NCBI RefSeq assembly: GCF_025860405.1
Contig: NZ_CP063785.1
Span: 1,302,001 to 1,366,000, forward strand
Reading direction: 5' to 3'
DNA: 64,000 nt
Source: Tolypothrix sp. PCC 7712
GTDB lineage: Bacteria; Cyanobacteriota; Cyanobacteriia; Cyanobacteriales; Nostocaceae
How positions within the stretch are numbered: position 1 is the stretch's first letter; each line of letters opens with the position of its first letter. Both the position numbers and the translations under genes were made by a program. Shown here in pieces: positions 1 through 7,013 of the stretch. The notes beneath the pieces were generated by a model. It searched no databases. It had not been told where the DNA came from and was given only the letters and a program-made list of their open reading frames with translations.

Positions 1-2
1 GT

Positions 3-440
<438 letters not shown>

Positions 441-478
441 GGGACTTCCAAATAAAAAAATATCCCATTATTTTTTGT

Positions 479-533
479 GGGGTGGACATCTTGTCCGCCC
501 AGTTTATGTGGCAGGCAAGATGCCCGCCCCACA
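479..533. repeat. Hairpin-forming intergenic repeat, possible terminator
   Basis: Two GC-rich stretches face each other: GGACATCTTGTCC (itself palindromic) and GGCAAGATGCC, so CATCTTG pairs with CAAGATG. Such hairpin repeats occur in many copies in Nostoc genomes. Its position 40 bases after the aldo/keto reductase stop would suit a transcription end, but no clear T-run follows. Confidence 0.5.
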
Positions 534-588
534 AGATGGAATAATTTATTTCTTGGAAATCCCTAATAGCAATTGCCTACACTCGTAT

Positions 589-766
589 ATGTAATGGGAA
601 AAAGGGGAAAGGTGAAAGGGGAAGGGGAAAATACAAAACCTTTTCCCCTTAGCCTTTTCCCAAATTCTGCAAGAAGTCTATGTAATGGGAAAAAGGTGAA
701 AGGTGAAAGGGGAAGGGAAAATACAAAAACCTTTCCCCCTTACCCCTTACCCTTTCCCCCTTACCT
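589..766. repeat. Tandem pair of purine/pyrimidine hairpin repeats
   Basis: Two near-identical units start at 589 and 680, each with ATGTAATGGGAAAAAGG. Each unit has a purine-rich arm of GGGAAAGG-type repeats, a short AATACAAAA spacer and a complementary pyrimidine arm of CCTTTCCCC-type repeats, so each can fold into a long imperfect hairpin. The array fills the space up to the stop codon of the transporter gene on the other strand. It is a repeat of the type common in cyanobacterial intergenic DNA, and I see no protein gene in it. Confidence 0.75.
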
Positions 767-770
767 ATTG

Positions 771-1667
771 TTAAACCTGACTTTCTACAGGCTGCTGAAC
801 AGGAGTGATTGCAGCCATCTTTCTACCGTAGCTAATAGCAATCAAAGCTGTAACATTCATAAACAGACTGTAAATCGCTGCTGGTATTGCCATATCAGGA
901 TTATTGAGTAACCCAGCAGTAATTGCGATCGCTAACGTGCCATTTTGGATGCCAACTTCAATGACAATGCAGATTTGCTGTGGCAGATTGAGGTTAAATA
1001 GCTTGCCAATATAAAATCCTGCCAACATTGAGATCACATTTAACAGCGCTACACCAACTCCCACTTGCACAATAAAGCTAGGTAGACGATTCCACTCCCG
1101 AATAATCAGCAGCAGAATAATTAACGCTAAGAAAGAAACTGCTAGACGATTAGTTACTTTTTCTAGACGACGAGCCACTTCTGGAAATAGCTGCCGCACT
1201 CCCATTCCCAACCCTATAGGTAGCAGCGTCATCAGAAAAATTTGTAGTATGGTAGCACCAATGGGTAAAGCGATCGCAGCTGTCTCTCCCATGAAGTGCT
1301 GGTATGCTAGGTTTCCTACTACTGGAATTGTAAATACTGTAATCACACTGCTAAAAGCTGTGAGAGTCACTGAAAGGGCAACATCACCCTTAGCCAAGAA
1401 TGTGATGACATTTGAGGATACCCCACCTGGACATAATGCCACGATCATTAACCCCATTGCGATCGTAGGTTGCATGGGTACAACTTTAGTAATGATGAAA
1501 GCAATAATTGGTAAAAAAACTAACTGACTAATCAAGCCAATAGCGACAGCTTTAGGATACTTCTTTATACGTTGGAAATCTTCTGGAATCAGAGATAAAC
1601 CCATTCCTAGCATAATGATAGCCAGGGCAATAGGTAAAACAACGGCCGTCAAAAAGCTGGCTTCCAT
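771..1667 (-). CDS. Bile acid:sodium symporter (BASS) family transporter
   Basis: The ~298-residue protein is almost entirely hydrophobic, with about nine to ten membrane helices. It carries the BASS signature ALCPGGVSSNVITFLAKGD near residue 80 and a second signature-like segment EVGIQNGTLAIAI near residue 235, both on the sodium/substrate crossover helices of this fold. BASS proteins import organic anions (bile acids in animals, pyruvate or other 2-oxo acids in plants and cyanobacteria) with sodium across the inner membrane. The substrate is not evident here. I chose the ATG at 1667; a TTG two codons upstream is in frame but less likely. The gene stands alone between repeats, and its stop codon lies a few bases from the repeat array. 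Confidence 0.85.
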   Translation of the reverse strand: MEASFLTAVVLPIALAIIMLGMGLSLIPEDFQRIKKYPKAVAIGLISQLVFLPIIAFIITKVVPMQPTIAMGLMIVALCPGGVSSNVITFLAKGDVALSVTLTAFSSVITVFTIPVVGNLAYQHFMGETAAIALPIGATILQIFLMTLLPIGLGMGVRQLFPEVARRLEKVTNRLAVSFLALIILLLIIREWNRLPSFIVQVGVGVALLNVISMLAGFYIGKLFNLNLPQQICIVIEVGIQNGTLAIAITAGLLNNPDMAIPAAIYSLFMNVTALIAISYGRKMAAITPVQQPVESQV

Positions 1668-1783
1668 AATCAATTTTGTATTTATTTGACAAAATTGATG
1701 ATATCAGAATGTTTACCTAGCAATTACACACTAATAATAGGTTATTTGAATACTGATGAAAGTAAGCTAGGTCTAGCTTGTTT

Positions 1784-2046
1784 TTAATTAGACTCTATAC
1801 TCTTACCATTCAGCATCTTTAGCACTTCCTGAATAATTTCGGACTGCTGTTGAGCATCTTCTGATTGTTGTTCTAATCTTTTTGCTGCTAAAGATAAATT
1901 GCGATCGCATTGCTGGGCATTGCCCCATATAATGCATCATCAGGGCGCTGCACAATAGCTACACCATCCCGCATTTTTACCGCCATTAATCCTGCTGTTC
2001 CATCATCAAGTAAACCCGTTAGTACATAAAAGCTATATACGGCGCG
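1784..2046 (-). pseudogene. Decayed cheB-like methylesterase remnant with a second coding tail
   Basis: Reading leftwards from about 2046, one frame encodes [18 protein letters not shown] then [19 protein letters not shown]. This is the C-terminal core of a CheB protein-glutamate methylesterase (DGT loop, MP..AI). The frame stops at 1888. A shifted frame then reads on through a charged helical tail ([19 protein letters not shown]) to a stop at 1784. The 5' part of the gene is missing, replaced by a palindromic repeat (2061-2160). Truncation plus frameshift make this a dead gene, probably broken by repeat insertion or deletion. The tail could instead come from a different neighbouring gene. 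Confidence 0.6.
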
Positions 2047-2060
2047 TGTTGTACAAAAAT

Positions 2061-2160
2061 CTTCGCCCTCATCCCCTAACCCCTTCTCCCCGAGGAGAAG
2101 GGGAACTAAATCTCTTGCTCCCTTCTCCCTGTGGGAGAGGGGCTGGGGGTGAGGGCGAAA
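2061..2160. repeat. Palindromic repeat unit with perfect 10-bp terminal inverted repeats
   Basis: The element begins with TTCGCCCTCA (2062-2071) and ends with its exact complement TGAGGGCGAA (2150-2159). Inside, C-rich CCCCTTCTCCC and CCCTTCTCCC blocks face G-rich blocks, so the whole 100 bases can form a cruciform or RNA hairpin. It interrupts the cheB remnant. It looks like a small MITE-like repeat of cyanobacteria, with no coding capacity. Confidence 0.75.
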
Positions 2161-2299
2161 CCTTTGCACAAAGCGGGTTTCACGTTAAGTTGACACCAAT
2201 GGGCAATGCCTTGCCCTTAGAATTCTCTGTACCTCACCAACTTGCAATCTGCTGTAAAAATTTGAAACCTGATTGCAAAAGATAAATTTACACAAGCCA

Positions 2300-2446
2300 T
2301 AGCTAGCATAATTCTCAATCCGTCTTCTCCCAAAGGGAGAGGCTACGCCAAGGAAAGTTTGCTCAAGTCGGGGAACCCGCCCACGCAACGCCAGTTGCTT
2401 CAAGCCGGGGAACCCGTCCAACGCACTGGCTCAACTTTCCGCAAAA
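2300..2446. repeat. Interspersed repeat with GGGGAACCCG direct copies
   Basis: CAAGTCGGGGAACCCGCCCA (around 2363) and CAAGCCGGGGAACCCGTCCA (around 2401) are two near-identical copies. They are preceded by TCTTCTCCCAAAGGGAGAGG, a short hairpin. This is a familiar kind of Nostoc-type intergenic repeat, lying between the cheB remnant and the end of rtcB. No gene is seen here. Confidence 0.6.
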
Positions 2447-2472
2447 TCCAAAATCTAAAATCCAAAATTAAA

Positions 2473-3192
2473 TTATCCCTTCACACACAAAACTTGTTTG
2501 AGTGTCGCTACAACTTCCACCAAATCAGCTTGATTTGCCATTACTTGCTCAATTGGTTTGTAAGCACCAGGAATTTCATCTAATACGCCTTCATCTTTAC
2601 GGCATTCTATACCCTTAGTTTGCTCAATTAAATCATCAAGAGTATAGGCATTCTTTGCCTTATTTCTCGACATTAAACGTCCGGCACCGTGAGAGCAAGA
2701 ACAGAAGCTATGAGTATTACCTTTACCTTTAACAATGAAAGATTTAGCTCCCATTGAACCAGGAATTATGCCATAATCTTCAGTTTGCGCGCGGACTGCA
2801 CCTTTACGAGTGACATAAACATCTTCGCCAAAATGTACTTCTTTTTCGGCGTAATTATGATGGCAATTTACTACTAATAAAGGTTTAGTTACTTTACCAC
2901 CAGCAAGATGTTTTTCAATAATCCGTTTAAATCGCGCCATCATTACATCACGATTGAAACGCGCATATTCCTGCGCCCATTGTAAATCGTTCCAGTAAGC
3001 TTCAAATTCTGGAGTGCCAGCTACAAAATGCGCTAAATCTGGATCGGGTAAATTATTATTTGCCAGCTTCGCTAATTCTTTCGCTGTATTAATATGGCAC
3101 TGCGCCAAATTATTGCCAATATTGCGCGAACCAGAATGTAGCATCAACCAAACGTAATTCTCTGTATCGAGGCAAACCTCAATAAAATGGTT
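2473..3192 (-). CDS. rtcB: RtcB RNA ligase, exon 2 (C-terminal 239 residues)
   Basis: RtcB joins RNA 3'-phosphate (or 2',3'-cyclic phosphate) ends to 5'-OH ends, using GTP and Mn2+, in tRNA splicing and RNA repair. This exon starts at NHFIEVC, which in intact RtcB follows Gly-Gly-Gly directly. It carries metal and active-site segments: LHSGSRNIGN, VVNCHHNYA, EDYGIIPGSMG and the guanylylated-histidine motif CSHGAGRLMSR. It ends with the conserved IPGAYKPIEQVM and LKQVLCVKG. Joined to exon 1 (4237-4698), the product is 393 residues, close to the family's ~400. Joining GGT at 4237 to AAC at 3192 keeps the frame exactly. The TTG upstream of AAC is the intron's last three bases, not a start codon. 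The mature protein therefore requires splicing. Confidence 0.9.
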   Translation of the reverse strand, partial: NHFIEVCLDTENYVWLMLHSGSRNIGNNLAQCHINTAKELAKLANNNLPDPDLAHFVAGTPEFEAYWNDLQWAQEYARFNRDVMMARFKRIIEKHLAGGKVTKPLLVVNCHHNYAEKEVHFGEDVYVTRKGAVRAQTEDYGIIPGSMGAKSFIVKGKGNTHSFCSCSHGAGRLMSRNKAKNAYTLDDLIEQTKGIECRKDEGVLDEIPGAYKPIEQVMANQADLVEVVATLKQVLCVKG

Positions 3193-4001
3193 CAATTTGT
3201 TACTGATTGCTTGCTTTGCTTATTTAGTCTCCACAGTCTTAGTTCAATACTATTTCGACTTCTGCCTAGCACTTTCATTGAAGACTCAATTGGATGATTA
3301 GTAATGTACTTATCTTCTTCAGGTGTCCAAAATTTTCTATTTGTGACACACCTCATATTAGCAGGACGGCTCCAATTTAACACTTCATTAGCCTTGATGA
3401 GTTTTCTAGATAAAGCTAGACAACCATCATAGTACAAATGCTTTGCTAGTTTTTGAGCATCTTCTTTGTACACTACTATGTTGTAAATGCTATCTCTCGT
3501 ATTTCTGTTAGAAGTCTTTACTTTGCCTGTAATTTGGCTAATTAATTCTATATACTCAACAACAATATGTGAGCTAGAAGTAACGAAAGATAGAAAAGGA
3601 AAGCCTTTGCAAGTTAGCCCTAGCGATCCATCTCCGTCTATTAGACCTCTAAAGTAATCTACTTTTGAGAAACTACAACTAGGAGTTTTGATTAACTCCG
3701 ATTTACATCCATTTGGTAAACCCCATAATTCAAGATAATCTCGAAATCGTTTATCATAAACTCTCCAAATAACTGATGTATGATTATTACTAAAATTAGT
3801 TTTTCGTACACGCTCAGTAATTGAAGAATTGAACGGTAAGAGGCTCTTGAATGCCCACAGTATATGTTCATCTTTCTTGTTGACCTCTATACTTAGACGA
3901 CCTCGATCGCGAGTGTTATTGTACAGATGTCCATCAGTTTGGATGAAGGCAAATAAGTAAGCGTAATAGGGATTGTCAAGATTGATATCAGTGGGTTTCA
4001 T
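3192..4001 (-). CDS. LAGLIDADG homing endonuclease inside the rtcB intron
   Basis: The 269-residue protein has two LAGLIDADG-like helices, AYLFAFIQTDGHL near residue 15 and YFRGLIDGDGSL near residue 120. It would therefore be a one-chain, two-motif DNA endonuclease that cuts intronless rtcB alleles and drives intron homing; some family members also help splicing as maturases. The C-terminal ~60 residues (FWTPEEDKYI, SSMKVLGRSRNSIELRLWRL) resemble a Myb/HTH DNA-binding motif. The ATG at 4001 lies ~235 bases after the 5' splice site. The stop TGA occupies 3194-3192, so its last base is the first base of exon 2. The endonuclease is probably active, since both acidic motif ends (D) are kept. Confidence 0.85.
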   Translation of the reverse strand: MKPTDINLDNPYYAYLFAFIQTDGHLYNNTRDRGRLSIEVNKKDEHILWAFKSLLPFNSSITERVRKTNFSNNHTSVIWRVYDKRFRDYLELWGLPNGCKSELIKTPSCSFSKVDYFRGLIDGDGSLGLTCKGFPFLSFVTSSSHIVVEYIELISQITGKVKTSNRNTRDSIYNIVVYKEDAQKLAKHLYYDGCLALSRKLIKANEVLNWSRPANMRCVTNRKFWTPEEDKYITNHPIESSMKVLGRSRNSIELRLWRLNKQSKQSVTN

Positions 4002-4236
4002 TAAACCACAATATCATAGATGAAAGTTGCAATCGATCAAGGCATTTCTGCTTGATTCTATACCTTCCTATTCGGTATAGTTCGGAGCACACCTTCATCC
4101 TAAATTATTTAGGATGCTCAAGTCCCTCTGCTCTCTACGGGGCGTTTTACCGCTTCCCTCGGTATTAGCAATCTCAGCCTTCACCGATTTGGACGAGTTT
4201 TGATTACTGCATTACTACAGTAAGGGGCAATGTTTT
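3193..4236 (-). other. Probable group I intron in rtcB (1,044 nt)
   Basis: Removing exactly this segment restores Gly-Gly-Gly-Asn-His-Phe-Ile of RtcB in frame. An intein is ruled out, because a stop codon lies 10 codons into the insert and the downstream residue is Asn, not Cys/Ser/Thr. Group I signs: the last exon base is U and the last intron base is G. The exon end AGGGGGT pairs with intron GCCCCTT (bases 9-15 of the intron) to form a 7-bp P1 with U.G at the splice site and an eight-base loop. The first ~235 nt contain more hairpins, CTATACC/GGTATAG at 4058-4080 and CATCCTAAA/TTTAGGATG at 4096-4116. I did not derive P3-P7 with certainty, so the subgroup is open. Confidence 0.8.
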
Positions 4237-4698
4237 ACCCCCTCCCAGAGAACCCATTTGTTTCATTGCTTTACTTTCCAGATTTTGCACACCACGATGC
4301 AAATCTTTAAAATCACTCCAGCGTTGCCAATTAGTTACAGATTTTTCAACTTCTTTATTTTCGTTGAATCCAGTAGGAATTGCCGCTTCAAGCTCTAGGC
4401 GAATTTTCTTGAGTTTACCTTCAAGTTTTTCAGCAGTAAATGGCATTTTCATCGCCGCCATCCCGCAACCAATATCTACACCAACAGCAGCAGGTATAAT
4501 TGCTTCTTTTGTAGCAAGTACAGAACCTACTAAAGCACCTTTACCTAAATGCACATCTGGCATCAAAGCTACGTGTTTAAATACAAATGGCAGCGATGCT
4601 ACATTCTTAGCCATTTTGGTTTCTTCATTACCCAAAGCGTGATTCGCCCAAGATAATACTGGTGTTGGTGCAGAAATCTCTAATTTTTCGTAGGGCAT
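4237..4698 (-). CDS. rtcB: RtcB RNA ligase, exon 1 (N-terminal 154 residues)
   Basis: Exon 1 starts at ATG 4698 (MPYEKLEI). It holds the conserved metal-binding core: HVALMPDVHLGKGALVGS (about residues 43-60) and AVGVDIGCGMAAM with the essential Cys of VDIGCGM near residue 79. It ends at QMGSLGGG, where the family continues with NHFIE. Without splicing the ribosome would add KTLPLTVVMQ and stop at 4204, giving a useless 164-residue fragment without the guanylylation site. Expression of RNA ligase thus depends on intron removal. No partner RtcA or archease is visible nearby. The upstream 377 bases to the divergent methyltransferase gene must hold both promoters. Confidence 0.92.
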
Positions 4699-5075
4699 AA
4701 TTTGATTAATTTCTAGTTTTTGAGTGTAATTTGAAATTTAAGGTAAAACTACGTATTTTTGTCAGCATTCATCGTGTAAATTTACATATAATATGGTTTT
4801 TGCTTAACTTCCACACAATGAGGAAGCTTAACCAGTTGTGGGAAGCTTGAATCAGCTACACTACAAATGTAGTATTTGTATTCTGAAAATGTCAACTCCA
4901 GCATCAAAGCTGTCCTGAATCAGGAATTACGATCTGCGTTAGTATTCGCGTAGTACCTTGTAGATCAGCCGAAGGCATCGCTTCCCAATAACGGCAGATT
5001 TCTGAGAAATATATTAAAATTTGTAAATAATAGCACTGTGGTTTCCATCACCTATCTACGATTTGGCGCAATTCT
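4699..5075. other. Divergent intergenic region, rtcB / methyltransferase
   Basis: These 377 bases separate two divergent genes. I see an AT-rich stretch (about 4780-4805, TTACATATAATATGG) that could hold a promoter, and a short inverted pair AAGCTTAACCAG / GGGAAGCTTG near 4825-4850. There is no clear operator and no convincing small gene. Confidence 0.4.
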
Positions 5076-5993
5076 ATGGCGGTTCCTCAACATAAAATCT
5101 GGGAACGTTTGATATCCCCTGTAGTCAGCTTTTTAATTGATGAAGAGGGATTAGAGCGGTATGCTTTGAGTATTGACTGGAAAAAACAGAGCGATCGCTT
5201 CCATAGAGATGATGTAATCTTACCCTCTTACTACAGTAGCTATAAATTTCGCAGCATTGAGGGTGGCTATCTCAACCCCAAGGTAGTAGTTTCCTACGAT
5301 CCAATTCTCCAATATTTGCTGCCACCAAATGAAACCCTTGTGCGCCAAGCTGTAATTGATACAATTCAAGTCCAGCCACGACGCATACTAGATTTGGGTT
5401 GTGGTACAGGTTCAACCACCTTGATGTTAAAACAGGCTTTCCCCCAAGCCCAAGTCATCGGCTTAGATTTATCTGCTTATATGTTGGTAATGGCAGAACA
5501 TAAAGCCACAAGTGCTGGTTTAGACATACTGTGGCGACATGGTAATGCTGAAAAAACCGCCTTTCCTGATGCTTCTTTTGACTTAGTAACAGCTTCTTTA
5601 TTATTTCGCGAAATCCCCACAACCGTATCCCAAAACATTTTGCGCGAATGTTTCCGATTGCTGGTAGTTGGGGGACAAGTATTAATTTTAGATAGTAATC
5701 AAAAGGCCCTGCGTCAGCTAGAATGGCTCAAAGAAGTGTTTGAGGAGCCTTATCTGCGGGACTATGCTGCTTTCAATCTCCATGAGAGCATGAATCAAGC
5801 AGGATTTTTGGCTTTATCAAGCAAAGATGTTTGGTGGATGCATCAAGTAACTAGTGGCGTAAAACCCATATCCAAAGTTGATGTAACTAAATACAATACA
5901 GTTAAACAGTCCGTATCAAAATCAACAGATGGCAAAATCGATAATAATGATTTAGAGGATCTTGGCTCCCCAGTTTTTGGCATAAAGGCATGA
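5076..5993 (+). CDS. SAM-dependent class I methyltransferase
   Basis: The 305-residue cytosolic protein has the Rossmann-type methyltransferase core. Motif I ILDLGCGTGSTT spans about residues 104-115, with acidic motif II VIGLDLSAYML ~24 residues later, motif IV FDLVTASLLFREIP and a post-motif LVVGGQVLILDSN. It has an N-terminal ~95-residue extension with IEGGYLNPKVV and a Ser/Lys-rich tail. This matches small-molecule methyltransferases of the UbiE/COQ5-like group; the substrate is unknown. The last four bases (ATGA) overlap the start of the HAD hydrolase gene, so the two are translationally coupled and probably work in the same step or pathway. Confidence 0.85.
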   Translation: MAVPQHKIWERLISPVVSFLIDEEGLERYALSIDWKKQSDRFHRDDVILPSYYSSYKFRSIEGGYLNPKVVVSYDPILQYLLPPNETLVRQAVIDTIQVQPRRILDLGCGTGSTTLMLKQAFPQAQVIGLDLSAYMLVMAEHKATSAGLDILWRHGNAEKTAFPDASFDLVTASLLFREIPTTVSQNILRECFRLLVVGGQVLILDSNQKALRQLEWLKEVFEEPYLRDYAAFNLHESMNQAGFLALSSKDVWWMHQVTSGVKPISKVDVTKYNTVKQSVSKSTDGKIDNNDLEDLGSPVFGIKA

Positions 5994-6718
5994 GTTTAAA
6001 GGCGATTTTATTTGATTTTAATGGTGTCATCATTAAAGATGAGCAAATCCACCTGCGCTTGATCGATGAGATTCTGATTCAAGAAAATCTCCAACCGCAA
6101 CGGGACAGCGAACGTCAAGCTTCTTTAGGACGCAGTGACCGCGCCTGTTTTCAAGAACTATTGTACAATCGCGGTCGTGTCCTCAGCGAAGAATATTTAA
6201 CTCAGTTACTCCAGCAAAAGGCGCAGATGTATGTCCAAGAACTAGATCAGCTGGAAAAACTGCCTTTATACTCAGGTGTAGACGACTTGATATTTCAAGC
6301 GCGCTCCCATAATCTCAAACTAGGGCTAGTTAGTGGTGCAATTCGCCAAGAAATAGATATAGTACTGCAACGCGCACAATTAACTGAATATTTTCCCGTC
6401 ATAGTTGCGGGAGACGATATCACTACCAGTAAACCAGAACCGGATGGTTATTTGTTGGCAGTAACACGTCTCAACCAAAAATACCCCGACTTGAATCTAC
6501 AAACAACAGAATGTTTAGTAATAGAAGATACCCCAGCTGGTATCCAAGCCGCAAAAAGAGCGCAAATGCAGGTAGTTGGCGTAGCTAATACTTACCCCTT
6601 CCATATGCTTCAGCGCTGTTGTAACTGGACTGTGGATTATTTGACAGATTTGGAACTAGAACGAGTGCAGGAAGTGTTTTCCCAGAAAGAGTTACAACCA
6701 ACCGCAGATAAATGGTAA
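5990..6718 (+). CDS. HAD-superfamily hydrolase, beta-phosphoglucomutase-like (DxN variant)
   Basis: A 242-residue HAD subfamily IA protein. Motif I is LFDFNGVII (residues ~7-15), motif II LVSGA (~110-114), motif III a Lys in TSKPEPDGY and motif IV VIEDTPAGIQAAK. The helical cap lies between residues 17 and 90. In most phosphatases and mutases of this group motif I is DxD; here the second Asp is Asn, removing the usual general acid/base. It may therefore be a slow phosphatase or have a changed reaction. It overlaps the methyltransferase by ATGA. A short gap follows to the tRNA gene. Family sure, substrate unknown. Confidence 0.85.
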   Translation: MSLKAILFDFNGVIIKDEQIHLRLIDEILIQENLQPQRDSERQASLGRSDRACFQELLYNRGRVLSEEYLTQLLQQKAQMYVQELDQLEKLPLYSGVDDLIFQARSHNLKLGLVSGAIRQEIDIVLQRAQLTEYFPVIVAGDDITTSKPEPDGYLLAVTRLNQKYPDLNLQTTECLVIEDTPAGIQAAKRAQMQVVGVANTYPFHMLQRCCNWTVDYLTDLELERVQEVFSQKELQPTADKW

Positions 6719-6788
6719 GATAGAAAATAGTGAATATGCATAATTTGAAGATTATTCCTCAAATTTCGCTATCTACAATCTTAGATAA

Positions 6789-6861
6789 GGGGAATTAGCT
6801 CAGTTGGTAGAGCGCTGCGATCGCACCGCAGAGGTCAGGGATTCGAGTTCCCTATTCTCCA
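6789..6861 (+). tRNA. trnA-CGC: tRNA-Ala (anticodon CGC), probable integration site
   Basis: All four arms fold. The acceptor stem GGGGAAT/ATTCTCC has the G3.U70 pair that is the main identity element of alanine tRNA. The D arm is GCTC/GAGC, and the anticodon stem CTGCG/CGCAG has a seven-base loop with T33 and anticodon C34-G35-C36. The T stem is AGGGA/TCCCT with loop TTCGAGT. The discriminator is A, and CCA is not encoded. It would read codon GCG. The anticodon arm includes a full HIP1 octamer (6817-6824). The integrase gene starts 152 bases downstream, so the 3' end of this tRNA is the likely attachment site. Confidence 0.95.
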
Positions 6862-6959
6862 TTAACCTCAAATTTATACAGGATAAGGATTTCAAGTCTT
6901 TTGAACCAGGAATTCTAGATACCTGTATTGTCAATAATTATAGCTGAAAATGTGGCAAA

Positions 6960-7001
6960 TCTGGATAATCCTAGATAATTACTAGATAAAGATTATCTAG
7001 A
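6960..7001. promoter_or_regulatory. Phased TAGATAA repeats before the integrase (arm sites or operator)
   Basis: Four related decamers follow each other at 10-11-bp steps: TCTGGATAAT (6960), CCTAGATAAT (6970), ACTAGATAAA (6981), and inverted TCTAGATAAT (complement of 6992-7001). One per helical turn means one protein could bind all on one DNA face. They sit between the tRNA and the integrase ATG at 7014. That is where integrase arm-type sites or an autoregulatory operator are expected. Confidence 0.5.
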
Positions 7002-7013
7002 ATCGGGGCAAAT

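Noticed and set aside
573..911. 112-codon frame over the purine-rich repeats
   Set aside because: Repeat-derived, and its 3' part is antisense to the transporter gene.
3193..4236. Intein in RtcB
   Set aside because: The insert has an in-frame stop after about ten codons and the residue after the insertion is Asn, not Cys, Ser or Thr; a spliced intron fits instead.
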